Shown here: positions 17,457 through 26,869 of the stretch, one piece after another
Position numbering within the stretch: the stretch's first letter is position 1
Layout: the number at the start of each line of letters is the position of its first letter
Origin: Acidimicrobiia bacterium
GTDB lineage: Bacteria; Actinomycetota; Acidimicrobiia; Acidimicrobiales; Aldehydirespiratoraceae
Assembly: GCA_022820805.1 (NCBI GenBank)
Contig: JAJEEV010000043.1
Coordinates: forward strand, 137,363 to 201,362
DNA: 64,000 nt
Direction of reading: 5' to 3'
Position numbers and translations under genes: made by a program
Notes under the pieces: model-generated
The model's database searches: none
What the model was told of the DNA's origin: nothing
Seen by the model: the letters and a program-made list of their open reading frames with translations, nothing else

Positions 17457-18613
17457 AGTATCGTTTCATCGACTCCGAGGCCGGGCTGCGCGCCGCGGTG
17501 GCGGCGTTGTCGAGCGAGCCTCGGTACGCCCTCGACACGGAGTTCCACCGGGAGCGCACCTACCGGCCCGAGGCCGCCCTGATCCAGATCGCGTGGCCCG
17601 GCGACCTGGTGCTGATCGATCCGCTGGCCGTCGACGTCCGGCCGCTGTCGGCGGTGCTGTCCTCCAGCAGCCTGATGGTGGCCCATGCCGCCGGCCAGGA
17701 TCTCGAGGTCCTCGAGAACTGTTGCGGGGCCGTCCCGGCAAGGATCTTCGACACCCAGATCGCGGCCGGGTTCTGCGGGCACGGCACGCCGGCGCTGTCG
17801 TCGCTGTACCAGAGCGAGATCGGCTGGCGGCCCCCCAAGGCGGACCGGCTGACCGACTGGCTGGTGCGGCCGCTCAAGACCTCGCAGCTCGAGTACGCGG
17901 CCAGCGACGTGATGCACCTGCTGGAGATCCATGACCGGCTGGCGGCGCGGCTCAGCGAGCTGGGACGGCTCGACTGGGCCGAGGCCGAGTTCGATCTGCT
18001 GCTGGAGCGCAACCGCCGCATCCAGCGCCCCGAGGACGCCTGGACCAGGCTCAAGGAGGTCCGGCACCTGCGGCGCCGCGACCTGCCCGTGGTCCGCTCG
18101 GTGGCGATGTGGCGGGAGCTGAGGGCAGCGAAGGTCAACCAGCCCGTACGCCATGTGCTGCCCGACATGGCGGTCGTCTCGATCGCCAGGGCCGCGCCCC
18201 GCACGACCGGGGACCTGGCCGCGGTGCGGGGCGTGGGCGAGGGGATGGCTCGCGGGCGGCTGGGTCCCGCAATCCTCGGGGCCGTCGCCGACGGGCTCGC
18301 CTCAGACTGGCGCCCGCCTCCGGCGCCCCGGCGTCGATCCGACCATGCCGAGCGCCTCCGACCAGCCGTGGGCCTGGTGACCTCCTGGGTGGGCCAGCTC
18401 GCCCGCGATCGCATGATCGAGCCCTCGTTGCTGGCCACCCGAGCCGACATTGAGGCGCTGGTCCGCGGCGACGCCGACGCGCGGCTGTCGACGGGATGGA
18501 GGTCGGACATGGTCGGCGAGCCGATACGACGGCTGGTCGAGGGCGAGGCCGCCCTCGCCTTCGACGACGGCCAGTTGGTGCTCGAGGAGCGCAGCCGCCG
18601 GCCCGTGGCCTGA
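17453..18613 (+). CDS. rnd: Ribonuclease D-like 3'-5' exoribonuclease with HRDC domain
   Basis: A 386-residue DEDDy exoribonuclease that trims tRNA and other RNA 3' ends. ExoI is ALDTEFHRERTY (Asp, Glu), ExoII is VAHAAGQDLEVLE (Asp), and ExoIII is YAASDVMHLLEIHD (Tyr, Asp), so all catalytic residues are present. An HRDC nucleic-acid-binding domain follows at about residues 205-285 (RTTGDLAAVRGVGEG). The TTG at 17453, overlapping the rhodanese stop, gives MKYRFIDSEAG, the natural beginning of the exonuclease fold; upstream in-frame sequence is the rhodanese gene in another frame. The 11-mer GAGGCCGAGCG starts within the stop codon. Confidence 0.88.
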   Translation: MKYRFIDSEAGLRAAVAALSSEPRYALDTEFHRERTYRPEAALIQIAWPGDLVLIDPLAVDVRPLSAVLSSSSLMVAHAAGQDLEVLENCCGAVPARIFDTQIAAGFCGHGTPALSSLYQSEIGWRPPKADRLTDWLVRPLKTSQLEYAASDVMHLLEIHDRLAARLSELGRLDWAEAEFDLLLERNRRIQRPEDAWTRLKEVRHLRRRDLPVVRSVAMWRELRAAKVNQPVRHVLPDMAVVSIARAAPRTTGDLAAVRGVGEGMARGRLGPAILGAVADGLASDWRPPPAPRRRSDHAERLRPAVGLVTSWVGQLARDRMIEPSLLATRADIEALVRGDADARLSTGWRSDMVGEPIRRLVEGEAALAFDDGQLVLEERSRRPVA

Positions 18614-18702
18614 GGCCGAGCGGATCGGCGTGCGCGTGGGCCTGCGGCAGGCGTCCGATACACTTCCAGCGCTGCGAAATCGTCAAACCGGGAGTTGGGA
18701 CC

Positions 18703-18903
18703 GTGAAGAAGGGTCGACACCGAAGGTATGAGGAAGCCCGTAAGTTCAAGCGCTCGCAGGTGGACGACCTCCAGGGTCTGATCGAGTCGTTCAACGAACC
18801 GGACGACTATGTCAAGCCCGAGCACGCATCTTGGGCCGAGGAGTTCGGGGCCGAGGAGTTCGAGGACGAGGAGTTCGCCGAGACGGCGGCTGACGACGAC
18901 TGA
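18703..18903 (+). CDS. Small bipolar (basic N-terminus, acidic C-terminus) protein, function unknown
   Basis: A 66-residue protein starting at the GTG at 18703, preceded by GGGAG. The first 18 residues are strongly basic (KKGRHRRYEEARKFKR) and the last 25 strongly acidic (EEFGAEEFEDEEFAETAADD), a charge layout seen in small nucleic-acid or ribosome-associated proteins. No family is recognised. TACACT at 18658-18663 could be its -10 box. It lies alone between the RNase D gene and the convergent ClC gene. Confidence 0.6.
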   Translation: MKKGRHRRYEEARKFKRSQVDDLQGLIESFNEPDDYVKPEHASWAEEFGAEEFEDEEFAETAADDD

Positions 18904-18905
18904 GG

Positions 18906-18924
18906 CCGGAGCGGCTCGCTCCGG
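18906..18924. terminator. Hairpin between convergent genes (possible bidirectional terminator)
   Basis: A perfect 8-bp stem, CCGGAGCG-GCT-CGCTCCGG, sits 3 bp after the small-protein stop and 5 bp from the end of the convergent ClC gene. No T-run follows on either side. Confidence 0.45.
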
Positions 18925-18928
18925 GACG

Positions 18929-20614
18929 TCATCCCTCGGTCTCGTCCAGAATCTCGCCGAGACGCACGATGTCGTCCTCGGTGACCACGCCGATGAAGTT
19001 GCCGGAGCTGTCGGTCACCGCCAGCACCTCGATGTCGGCGCCCTCCATGGCGACCACAGCGTCGCGCACGGTCCACGACGGGGAGCCGGCCGGCAGGTCT
19101 GTCGTCATCATCGACTCCACCGAGGTCGACTCCCACTCGTCGCGGCTCACCGTGGACAGCTGGGACAGCTGGGCCATCCCCAGATAGGCGCTCCCGGACA
19201 CGACCGGGACGACCCGCTCGCGCCGTCCGAGGACGTGCATGTACACGAACTCCGACACGGTGGCGTCGGGCGGAACGGTCAGCACGTCGGTGGTGAGAAT
19301 GGAGCTGAGGGGAAGGGTGAAACGCTGCTCGAGATGGCCCATCCGCTTGGACCGCTGGTACTCGACGACCGAGGACGGCCCGCCCACCACCTGGCTCACG
19401 GCGGCCGCCACCAGAGCGGGCACCACGAACGCGGCCGCTCCGGTGGACTCGGCCACGAACATCACCGCCGCGATGGGGGCTCGATACCCGGCACCCAGGA
19501 AGGCGGCCAGGCCCAGCGTGGCATAGAGGCCGGTCGACTCGGCGTCGAGGGCCACGCCCACGAACTGCCCGACGATCACGCCGAGGGTCGCCAGCGGAAT
19601 GAAGAGACCGCCGACGCCGTCGCCCAGCACGGTGGCCAGCGTGGCCGCGACCCTGATCCCGAACAGCAGCGCGATCAACTCCAGCGCGTCCTGGTTGACC
19701 ACCCACTCCATGGCCCTGATGCCGGGACCGAGGCTCAGGACCTCGTCGAAGGCGAAGTCGGCCAGCAGCGCGAGGCCGGCCATGGCCGCGGCCGCGGCGA
19801 CGGCCCTCCTCGGCCATGAGATGGTGTGGGTGGCGTGCTTGGCCCGGCGCACCAGCCAGGCGAAGCCCCGCCCGCCCAGCCCGGCCGCGATCCCCAGGAT
19901 GAGCGCTCCCAGCAGATCGCCGATCTCGACGTCCACCAGCGAGCCGCCCCCGGCGCCGATGCCGCCCTCGCCGAGGAACGGGACCACCGGCGTGCTGCCC
20001 ACGAGGAAGACGAACGTGACGTAGCTGGCCGCCGACGCGATCAGCGACGGCAGCAGCGCCTGAGGGGTCACGTCGTCGCGGTAGGGGGCCTCGATGGCGA
20101 AGATCACCCCGGTGGCCGGTGTCTTGAACACGGCGGCCACCCCGGCCGCCGCCCCGGCGGTCAGCAGTATCCGGGCCTCGTCGCGCCGGAAGAAGCGCCC
20201 CAGCCGCTCGTGGACGAAGAGCCCCGTCGACGACCCGGCGTAGATCGACGGACCCTCCAGGCCCACCGCGCCGCCCCCGCCGATGGTGGCGATGCCGGCC
20301 AGCAGCTTGGCCGGCAGGTACCGGATCGGGATGCTGGGCTGGCGCTCGTGGAACGCCCGGATGTACTCGTCGGAAGTCGATCCCGACGTTCCGCCGCCCA
20401 CCGTGCGCAGCACCAGCTTCGAGGCCACGATGCCCAGCACCGGAGCCAGCGCCAGCACCGCCAGATGCTGCTCCAGGACCCGCTCGAGCACGACGTGCAG
20501 CGCCACCGTCTCGAAGGCGGCCACGAGCACGGCCACGATGACCCCGGTAGCCGCCGAGGCAGCCAGGAGCCGCGGATTGCGAGCCGCACCGAAGGTCCTT
20601 CTGAAGTTCTGCAT
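18929..20614 (-). CDS. ClC-family chloride channel/transporter with tandem CBS domains
   Basis: A 561-residue ClC protein with about ten membrane segments up to residue ~410. GLEGPSIYAGS (about residue 118) contains the gating glutamate of the conserved G-x-E-G-P motif. GVGGLFIPLATLG (about residue 337) is the second anion-selectivity region. The helix-D motif reads GTSGSTS instead of the canonical GSGIP. Two C-terminal CBS domains (about residues 430-555) may bind adenine nucleotides and regulate gating; GVVTEDDIVRLGEIL is the last CBS strand and helix. Whether it is a channel or a Cl-/H+ antiporter cannot be decided here. The gene is monocistronic. Confidence 0.9.
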   Translation of the reverse strand: MQNFRRTFGAARNPRLLAASAATGVIVAVLVAAFETVALHVVLERVLEQHLAVLALAPVLGIVASKLVLRTVGGGTSGSTSDEYIRAFHERQPSIPIRYLPAKLLAGIATIGGGGAVGLEGPSIYAGSSTGLFVHERLGRFFRRDEARILLTAGAAAGVAAVFKTPATGVIFAIEAPYRDDVTPQALLPSLIASAASYVTFVFLVGSTPVVPFLGEGGIGAGGGSLVDVEIGDLLGALILGIAAGLGGRGFAWLVRRAKHATHTISWPRRAVAAAAAMAGLALLADFAFDEVLSLGPGIRAMEWVVNQDALELIALLFGIRVAATLATVLGDGVGGLFIPLATLGVIVGQFVGVALDAESTGLYATLGLAAFLGAGYRAPIAAVMFVAESTGAAAFVVPALVAAAVSQVVGGPSSVVEYQRSKRMGHLEQRFTLPLSSILTTDVLTVPPDATVSEFVYMHVLGRRERVVPVVSGSAYLGMAQLSQLSTVSRDEWESTSVESMMTTDLPAGSPSWTVRDAVVAMEGADIEVLAVTDSSGNFIGVVTEDDIVRLGEILDETEG

Positions 20615-20629
20615 CTACTAGGGCGTCGC

Positions 20630-20635
20630 TAGGGT
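20630..20635 (+). promoter_or_regulatory. -10 element of leaderless promoter
   Basis: TAGGGT ends 7 nt before the ATG at 20643, in the 28-bp gap between divergent genes, giving a leaderless transcript. Confidence 0.45.
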
Positions 20636-20642
20636 GTCAGGC

Positions 20643-20846
20643 ATGGTTGATAAGCGTCATGATATTTCAGACCGGCTGACTGCGATCGCCGAGGAGATCG
20701 CGGATCTGGCGCTGGAGAGTCTGCGGGATTCCATCGAAGCGGGGGAGACCAGGCTGTCGGACGACGAGAAGCGCCTCACCAGGGCCCGGCGCTCCGTCGA
20801 GAAGGCTGCCTACCTGCTGCGAGCCGATCCGCCGTCGCCCGGGTGA
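20643..20846 (+). CDS. Small conserved-looking alpha-helical protein, function unknown
   Basis: A 67-residue protein, almost wholly amphipathic helix. ISDRLTAIAEEIADLALESL and the basic segment EKRLTRARRSVEKAAYLL are the two halves. No signal or membrane segment is present. The ATG at 20643 fits the leaderless promoter better than the in-frame GTG at 20634, which overlaps the -10 box. It converges on fbiC with 7 bp between stops. No function is recognised; the high helical content and tidy promoter argue that it is real. Confidence 0.6.
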   Translation: MVDKRHDISDRLTAIAEEIADLALESLRDSIEAGETRLSDDEKRLTRARRSVEKAAYLLRADPPSPG

Positions 20847-20853
20847 GTTCCGG

Positions 20854-23271
20854 CTAGCTTGCCCTGACCGCGACGCGAACCCTCCGTGCCCCGTTGCCAT
20901 CGACTGGCGGAGCGCTGTCCGGGTCGACCCGGCCGTACAGCGTGGTCCGCTGCACCAGGCGGCGTCCCAGGGGCCCGACCAGCTGCTCGAACTCGTCGGC
21001 GCCGGCGCCCTGCCCGTGCTCGGCGCCCGCCGCCCGTGAGATGTTCTCGTCCATGAGGGTGCCGCCCAGGTCGTTGACGCCGGCCTGCAGCAGCTGTTCC
21101 ATCGACCTGAAGCCGAGCTTCACCCACGACCCCTGGATGTTGTCGATGTAGCCCCGGTACGCGATGCGGGCGACGGCGTGCATCAGCAGCACCTCGCGGA
21201 ACGTCGGCCCCCGCCGAGCCCGGCGCTGGAGATAGATGGGCGAGGCCATGTGGACGAAGGGCAGGCCGACGAACTCGGTGAACCCGCCGGTGACGGCCTG
21301 CAGCTCCCGGGTCCGCAGCAGGTGCCGGGCCCAGTGCTCCGGTCGCTCGATGGAGCCGAACATTATGGTGACGTTGGAGCCCAGGCCGATGCCGTGGGCG
21401 ATGCGATGGCATTCCAGCCACTCGTCGGTGGTGATCTTGTCGGGGCAGAGGGTCTCCCTGACCTCGTCGTCGAGGATCTCGGCGGCGGTTCCGGGCAGTG
21501 ACCGCTGCCCGGCGGCCATGAGGCGGCGCAGGTAGTCGTCCAGCGGCTCGCGGTTGCGCCGGGCGCCCTCGGTCACCTCCAGGGCGGTGAACCCGTGGAT
21601 GTGGATGCCGGGCACCTCGGCGTGCACGGCCTTGGCGACGTCGATGTAGTAGTCCCCGTCGAAGGTGGGATGGATGCCGCCCTGCAGGCACACCTCGGTC
21701 GCGCCGAGGTCCCAGGCCTCGCGCGACCGCCGTGCGATCTCCTCGATCTCGAGCAGGTAGGGGGTGCCCCTCAGGTTGAGGGACAGCGGCCCCTTGGAGA
21801 AGCCGCAGAAGCGGCACTTGAAGGTGCAGACGTTGGTGTAGTTGATGTTGCGGTTGGCCACCCAGGTCACATCGTCGCCCACGATGGAGCGGCGCAGGTC
21901 GTCGGCGACCCCGGCCACGGCGGCCACCTCGGGGCCCCGGGCGCCGAACAGGGTGACTATCTCGTCGAAGCCGACCTCGGATCCGGTGGCCACGCCCTGG
22001 AGGACCTCGCCGACCGCGCCGCGGGCCGCAGCCCGGGCCGGGACGAGGACGGCCGGGTCGGTGCCGGCCCCCGAGTACCACTGGGTCGAGGGCTCGCCGA
22101 CCAGTTCCACGTCGGCCCCGTCGCCGGCCTTGGCCCGCTCCATGGTCCGCTCCGGGAACTGCGAGCCGGGGTCGTCGCGCCCGAACCCCTCGGCGTCGCT
22201 GCGGTCGGTCACCGCGAAGTGCAGCCCCTCGTCGATCCAGCGCCCGGCGTCTCGCACGTACGAGGGGTGGACGGTCAGGCGGGGGGCCAGCACGTGCCCG
22301 GCCGCCTCGGTCACCTCCCTCAGGCGGTCCAGGTCCGGCCAGGGACGCTCGGGGTTGACATGGTCGGCGGTGACGGGCGACACCCCGCCCCAGTCGTCGA
22401 TGCCCGCGGTCAACAGCTCGCCGAAGTCCTCGGTCAGGTTCGGCGGCGCCTGCACGTGCACCTCGGCCGGCAGGATCACCCGGGCCAGCGAGATGGCGTC
22501 GAGGTGGTCGGCTCGGGGACACGGCGCCCAGTGCTGCATGGCCGTGCCCGGCTTGGGCAGGAAGTTCTGGACGATCACTTCCTGGACATGGCCCCAGCGG
22601 CGGTGCGACGCGGCGATGGCCTCCAGCGCCTCGATGCGGTCCGCCCGGCTCTCGCCGATTCCCACCAGGATGCCGGTGGTGTAGGGAATCTGGAGCTCGC
22701 CGGCCGCCTCCAGGGTGGCCAGACGGCGCTCCGGGGTCTTGTCGGGGGCGCCCCGGTGGGCGTCTAGGCCGCCGTTGAGCGTCTCGATCATCATTCCCTG
22801 GCTCGGCGCCACCTCGCGCAGCGCCCTCAGCTCGTCCGCGGTCATGGCCCCGGTGTTGGCGTGGGGGAGCAGGCCGGTCGCGTCCAGGACGAGGCGAGCC
22901 ATGGCCGCCACGTAGTCGACGGTGCTGGCGTAACCGTGGCGGTCGAGCCAGTCGCGGGCCACCGGATAGCGCAGCTCGGGCCTCTCGCCCAGCGTGAACA
23001 GGGCCTCGTGACAACCGCGGCGCGCCCCGGCCTGGGCTATGTCGAGCACCTGCTCCCCGGTCAGGTACGGGGACTCGAGCCGGGCCGGAGGCTGGGCGAA
23101 GGTGCAGTACCCGCAGCGGTCACGGCACAGCTTGGTGAGCGGGATGAAGACCTTGGGCGAGTAGGTCACCCGGGTGCCGTGGGCGAGATCGCGGATGGAG
23201 CGGGCCTGCGCGGCCAGCTCGACCGGGTCGTCCGGGAGCGTCCGCGAGTAGTTGGGAGCCTCCACACTCAT
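20854..23271 (-). CDS. fbiC: FO synthase, CofG-CofH fusion (F420 biosynthesis)
   Basis: FbiC (805 aa) makes 7,8-didemethyl-8-hydroxy-5-deazariboflavin (FO), the chromophore of coenzyme F420, from tyrosine and a ribityl-diaminouracil. The N-terminal half is CofG-like with the radical-SAM cluster CRDRCGYC (about residue 49). The C-terminal half is CofH-like with CTFKCRFCGF (about residue 472) preceded by NRNINYTNV. Fusion of both halves is the actinobacterial arrangement. The end of the protein (QAGVNDLGGTLMDENISRAAG) is typical CofH. Both [4Fe-4S] motifs are intact. The upstream cysC lies 12 bp away on the same strand, but the functional link is weak. F420 implies F420-dependent oxidoreductases elsewhere in the genome. 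Confidence 0.96.
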   Translation of the reverse strand: MSVEAPNYSRTLPDDPVELAAQARSIRDLAHGTRVTYSPKVFIPLTKLCRDRCGYCTFAQPPARLESPYLTGEQVLDIAQAGARRGCHEALFTLGERPELRYPVARDWLDRHGYASTVDYVAAMARLVLDATGLLPHANTGAMTADELRALREVAPSQGMMIETLNGGLDAHRGAPDKTPERRLATLEAAGELQIPYTTGILVGIGESRADRIEALEAIAASHRRWGHVQEVIVQNFLPKPGTAMQHWAPCPRADHLDAISLARVILPAEVHVQAPPNLTEDFGELLTAGIDDWGGVSPVTADHVNPERPWPDLDRLREVTEAAGHVLAPRLTVHPSYVRDAGRWIDEGLHFAVTDRSDAEGFGRDDPGSQFPERTMERAKAGDGADVELVGEPSTQWYSGAGTDPAVLVPARAAARGAVGEVLQGVATGSEVGFDEIVTLFGARGPEVAAVAGVADDLRRSIVGDDVTWVANRNINYTNVCTFKCRFCGFSKGPLSLNLRGTPYLLEIEEIARRSREAWDLGATEVCLQGGIHPTFDGDYYIDVAKAVHAEVPGIHIHGFTALEVTEGARRNREPLDDYLRRLMAAGQRSLPGTAAEILDDEVRETLCPDKITTDEWLECHRIAHGIGLGSNVTIMFGSIERPEHWARHLLRTRELQAVTGGFTEFVGLPFVHMASPIYLQRRARRGPTFREVLLMHAVARIAYRGYIDNIQGSWVKLGFRSMEQLLQAGVNDLGGTLMDENISRAAGAEHGQGAGADEFEQLVGPLGRRLVQRTTLYGRVDPDSAPPVDGNGARRVRVAVRAS

Positions 23272-23283
23272 GATCGCCCCACG

Positions 23284-23934
23284 CTAACCGACGCCGTCAC
23301 CTGCTCCGTCACCGGATGGGCGGATGCGCCGGAGAACCTCGGCCACGATGACGCCCGACGCGGTCTGCACGTCGCCGGCCGACGTGTCGATGCGCAGTTC
23401 GGCGTCGACGGGCTGCTCGTAGGGGGCTGAGAGGCCGGTCAGGTCGGTGATCGCGCCCGAGCGGGCCTTGGCGTAGAGGCCCTTGGGGTCGCGGCGCTCG
23501 CACACCTCGAGCGGAGCGTCCACGAACACCTCCACGAACGCGCCGTCGGGATGCAGGCCGCGGGCCCGATCCCGATCCCGGCGGTAGGGGGAGATGAACG
23601 AGGCCAGCACCACGGCCCCGGCGTCGCACAGCAGGGCGGCCACCTCGCCGGCCCGGCGGATGTTCTCGGCCCGGTCGGCGGGGGAGAAGCCCAGGTCGGA
23701 GTTCAGGCCGAATCGCAGGTTGTCGCCGTCGAGCACGTACGCCAGAACGCCCTCCGCCTCGAGCGCCGCCGCCGAGGCGTGGGCCAGCGTCGACTTTCCC
23801 GAACCGGGGAGGCCGGTGAGCCAGACCGTGACCGCGCCGTGGCCGAGCAGGCCGGCCCGGTCCCGAGCGGTGACGGCCGGCGGGCTCCACACCACCGCGG
23901 CCTCGCTGGTGGACGGCGACACTTCGCCGGTCAC
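23284..23934 (-). CDS. cysC: Adenylylsulfate (APS) kinase
   Basis: A 216-residue APS kinase that phosphorylates adenylylsulfate to PAPS. WLTGLPGSGKSTLAHAS is the P-loop, DGDNLRFGLNSDLGFS and DRAENIRR bind APS, and VCERRDPKGLYAKAR carries the canonical lid-region RDPKGLY. The GTG start at 23934 overlaps the cysNC stop by 4 bp, so it is translationally coupled. A second CysC domain is fused to CysN just upstream; this free-standing copy keeps the canonical motifs and is probably the main APS kinase. About 30 N-terminal residues precede the kinase core and look unstructured. Confidence 0.9.
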   Translation of the reverse strand: MTGEVSPSTSEAAVVWSPPAVTARDRAGLLGHGAVTVWLTGLPGSGKSTLAHASAAALEAEGVLAYVLDGDNLRFGLNSDLGFSPADRAENIRRAGEVAALLCDAGAVVLASFISPYRRDRDRARGLHPDGAFVEVFVDAPLEVCERRDPKGLYAKARSGAITDLTGLSAPYEQPVDAELRIDTSAGDVQTASGVIVAEVLRRIRPSGDGAGDGVG

Positions 23935-25871
23935 GCCTCGGACGTCCCGCCGGCCGGGATGAACCGGCCGGCCTCGAGCCACGCCAGGATGGCCCGGACG
24001 CAGGCGTCGACATCGAGGCGGGATGTGTCGAGCACCAGGTCGGCGTCGGCCGGCTTGTCGTAGGGGGCCGACACCCCCGGGAACTGCCTGATCTCGCCCC
24101 GGTCGGCCGCCTCGTACAGACCGGCGTGGTCGCGGGAGCGGCACACCTCCAGCGGGGGGTCGAGGAACACCTCCACGAACCGGTCCGGGCCGATCAGCTC
24201 GCGGGCGCGCTCGCGGACGGCGGCGCTGGGCGCGACCAGCGCCGCGATGGCTATGAGTCCCTGGTCGTTGACCAGGCGGGCCAGCTCTGCTGTGCGGCGC
24301 ACGTTCTCGGAACGGTCCCGGCTGGAGAACCCCAGGTCCCGGCTGACGCCCAGACGCATGTTCTCGCCGTCGAGGCGGACCGTGGTGCAGCCCCGTTCGA
24401 ACAGCTCGCGCTCCAGGGCTGAGGCGATCGTCGACTTGCCCGCGCCGGTGAGCCCGGTGAGCAGCAGCGTCACCGGTCGCTGCCCGAGGCGCTGGGCCCT
24501 CTCTGCGCTGGTGATGGAGCTGCGCTGGCGCTCGAGGGTCGGTCCGGGCACTGCCTCCCAGGCGGCGGCCGGGGCCGCGGCCTCGATCATTCCCGCGGCC
24601 ACGGTGGCGTTGCTCGCCCGGTCGATGAGGATGAACGAGCCGGTGGTCCGGTTCTGGGTGTAGGGGTCGAAGATCAGTTCGGTGTCGGTGCGGACCGTCA
24701 GGGTGGCGATGTCGTTGAGCCTGACGGCGTCGGCCGGCACCGATTCGAGGGTGTCGACGTCGAGGCGACCCAGCACCTCGGACACACGGCAGTTCATGGT
24801 CTGGCCTCCCTGTGCCAGCAGGTACTCGCTCCCCACCACCAGGTCCGCCTGCGACATCCACACGACCGTGGCCGTCACCCGACGGCCCCGCTGGGGCGGG
24901 TAGGCCAGGTCGACGATGACATCGCCCCTGCCGATGTCGATCTCGTCGCTGGTGGTGACGACCACGGCCCGTCCCGTCCCGGCCTCCTCGAGATCGCCGT
25001 CGAAGGTCACGATCCGTTCGATTGCGGTGGTGCGGCCCGAGGGCTCGACCCTCACCCGGTCGCCCGCCCGCACGGTGCCCTCGCAGACCGTGCCGGCGAA
25101 GCCGCGGAACCGGTGGTCGGGCCGCAGGACGAGCTGCACCGGCAGCCGCAGCCGACCCCCGACGAGCCCCGACGCTCCCGCGGGCGGGTGGCCGGCTGCG
25201 TCCACGTGCTCGAGGTGGTCCAGGAGGCACGGGCCGTCGTACCACGACATGTTGGCGCCGGGCTCGACGACGCCGTCGCCGTGCAGGGCCGACACCGGGA
25301 TGCACACCGGCTCGGCCAGGCCCAGCGCCCCGGCCATGGCCGACACCTCGGCCGCGATCGACCGGAAGCGGGTCTCGTCGTAGCCGGCCAGGTCCATCTT
25401 GTTCACCGCCACGACCGCGGCGGAGACTCCCATCAGGCCCGCGATAGAGCTGTGCCTGCGGGTCTGGGTGGTCACGCCGCGGACCGCGTCCACCAGGATG
25501 ACGGCCAGGTCCGCGGTGGAGGCGCCGGTGGCCATGTTGCGGGTGTACTGCTCGTGGCCGGGTGTGTCGGCGATGATGAAGCTGCGCTCGGGGGTCGAGA
25601 AGTACAGGTAGGCGACGTCGATGGTGATGCCCTGCTCCCGCTCGGCCATCAGGCCGTCGGCCAGCAGGGCCAGATCGAGGTGCCCGCCGGCGTGGCCGGC
25701 GAGGGCCGACTCCTTGTACACCGCCGCCAGGCGGTCGTCGTGAAGCTGCCGGGAGTCGTGCAGGAGCCGCCCGATGAGGGTCGACTTCCCGTCGTCCACC
25801 GAGCCGCAGGTGAGCAGGCGCAGCAGGTCCGGATGCCGTCCGGTCCCCTCGGGCACCGCGGCCGGACCCAT
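23931..25871 (-). CDS. cysNC: Sulfate adenylyltransferase GTPase subunit fused to an APS-kinase-like domain
   Basis: A 646-residue bifunctional protein. Residues ~15-440 are CysN, the GTPase that powers ATP sulfurylase: the P-loop GSVDDGKST, DTPGHEQY and NKMD motifs are present, followed by EF-Tu-like beta-barrels. Residues ~450-646 are an APS-kinase domain with P-loop GLTGAGKST and DGENMRLGVSRDLGFS. In that domain the canonical RDPKGLY reads RDHAGLY, losing the Lys. The ATG at 25871 overlaps the cysD stop by one base (TGATG), tying CysN to its partner CysD. Sequence upstream in the same frame is only cysD antiframe. CysNC fusions are common in actinobacteria and proteobacteria. Confidence 0.93.
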   Translation of the reverse strand: MGPAAVPEGTGRHPDLLRLLTCGSVDDGKSTLIGRLLHDSRQLHDDRLAAVYKESALAGHAGGHLDLALLADGLMAEREQGITIDVAYLYFSTPERSFIIADTPGHEQYTRNMATGASTADLAVILVDAVRGVTTQTRRHSSIAGLMGVSAAVVAVNKMDLAGYDETRFRSIAAEVSAMAGALGLAEPVCIPVSALHGDGVVEPGANMSWYDGPCLLDHLEHVDAAGHPPAGASGLVGGRLRLPVQLVLRPDHRFRGFAGTVCEGTVRAGDRVRVEPSGRTTAIERIVTFDGDLEEAGTGRAVVVTTSDEIDIGRGDVIVDLAYPPQRGRRVTATVVWMSQADLVVGSEYLLAQGGQTMNCRVSEVLGRLDVDTLESVPADAVRLNDIATLTVRTDTELIFDPYTQNRTTGSFILIDRASNATVAAGMIEAAAPAAAWEAVPGPTLERQRSSITSAERAQRLGQRPVTLLLTGLTGAGKSTIASALERELFERGCTTVRLDGENMRLGVSRDLGFSSRDRSENVRRTAELARLVNDQGLIAIAALVAPSAAVRERARELIGPDRFVEVFLDPPLEVCRSRDHAGLYEAADRGEIRQFPGVSAPYDKPADADLVLDTSRLDVDACVRAILAWLEAGRFIPAGGTSEA

Positions 25872-26869
25872 CAGAAGTAGCCCTCCCGCTTCTTCTGTTC
25901 CATCGAGCCGGAGCGGTCGTGGTCGATCACCCGGCCCTCGCGCTCGGACCGGCTGGCTCTCGCCATCTCGGCGATGACATCGTCCAGGGTGGCCGCCCGA
26001 GACTCGACCGCCCCGGTGAGCGGGTAGCACCCCAGTGTCCGGAACCGGACCGAGCGCATCTCGGGCTGCTCGCCCGCCTCGAACCGGAAGCGCTCGTCGT
26101 CGACCATCAGCAGGGTCCCGTCGCGTTCCACCACCGGGCGGGGCGCGGCCAGGTACAGGGGCACGACCTCTATGTGCTCGGCCGCGATGTAGTGCCACAC
26201 GTCCAACTCGGTCCAGTTGCTCAGCGGGAACACCCGGATGCTCTCGCCCGGCGCCACCCGGCCGTTGTAGTGGTTCCACAGCTCGGGCCGCTGGTTCTTG
26301 GGATCCCAGCGGTGGTTCCGGTCGCGGAAGCTGAAGACCCGCTCCTTGGCCCGCGACGGCTCCTCGTCGCGCCGGGCCCCGCCGAAGGCGGCGTCGTAGC
26401 GTCCGGCCTCCAACGCCTGCTTCAGGGCCTGGGTCTTCATCACGTCGGTGTAGTGCAGCGATCCGTGGTCGAAGGGGTTGACCTGTGCGGCCACGCCGTC
26501 GGAGTTGGTGTGCACCAGCAGCTCGAATCCGACCTCGCGGGCCATCCGATCCCGGAAGGAGATCATCTCGCGGAACTTCCAGGTGGTGTCCACATGCAGC
26601 AGCGGGAACGGGATCGGCCCGGGGTGGAAGGCCTTGCGGGCCAGATGCAGCATCACCGAGCTGTCCTTGCCGATCGAGTAGAGCATCACCGGGTTGCGGA
26701 ACTGCGCGACCACCTCCCGGATGATGTGGACGCTCTCGTCCTCGAGCTGCTGCAGGCGGCCCCGGCTCGGGCCGGCGGGCGCGCCCGATCCGCTCGGCCC
26801 GGCTCGCGCCCCCCGGCGGGGACGGCTAGCCGCGGCCGCTTCCGGGACGGAGCGAGTCGGCCTTGTCAC
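25871..26869 (-). CDS. cysD: Sulfate adenylyltransferase small subunit
   Basis: CysD forms adenylylsulfate from ATP and sulfate, driven by CysN. It is a PP-loop N-type ATP pyrophosphatase: [19 protein letters not shown] contains the pyrophosphate loop, and [25 protein letters not shown] and [12 protein letters not shown] are family signatures. The C-terminus [12 protein letters not shown] is typical. The conserved part begins at LQQLEDES, before which no good start exists outside the upstream tal gene. The GTG at 26869 is therefore taken (332 aa), which overlaps tal by 44 bp. A non-standard start nearer 26760 is an alternative. The order cysD-cysNC-cysC forms one operon. Confidence 0.9.
   Translation of the reverse strand: MTRPTRSVPEAAAASRPRRGARAGPSGSGAPAGPSRGRLQQLEDESVHIIREVVAQFRNPVMLYSIGKDSSVMLHLARKAFHPGPIPFPLLHVDTTWKFREMISFRDRMAREVGFELLVHTNSDGVAAQVNPFDHGSLHYTDVMKTQALKQALEAGRYDAAFGGARRDEEPSRAKERVFSFRDRNHRWDPKNQRPELWNHYNGRVAPGESIRVFPLSNWTELDVWHYIAAEHIEVVPLYLAAPRPVVERDGTLLMVDDERFRFEAGEQPEMRSVRFRTLGCYPLTGAVESRAATLDDVIAEMARASRSEREGRVIDHDRSGSMEQKKREGYF

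Noticed and set aside
23935-25305. Upstream extension of the separate cysC gene
   Set aside because: It is an alternative frame of cysNC; the GTG at 23934 overlapping the cysNC stop is the natural start.
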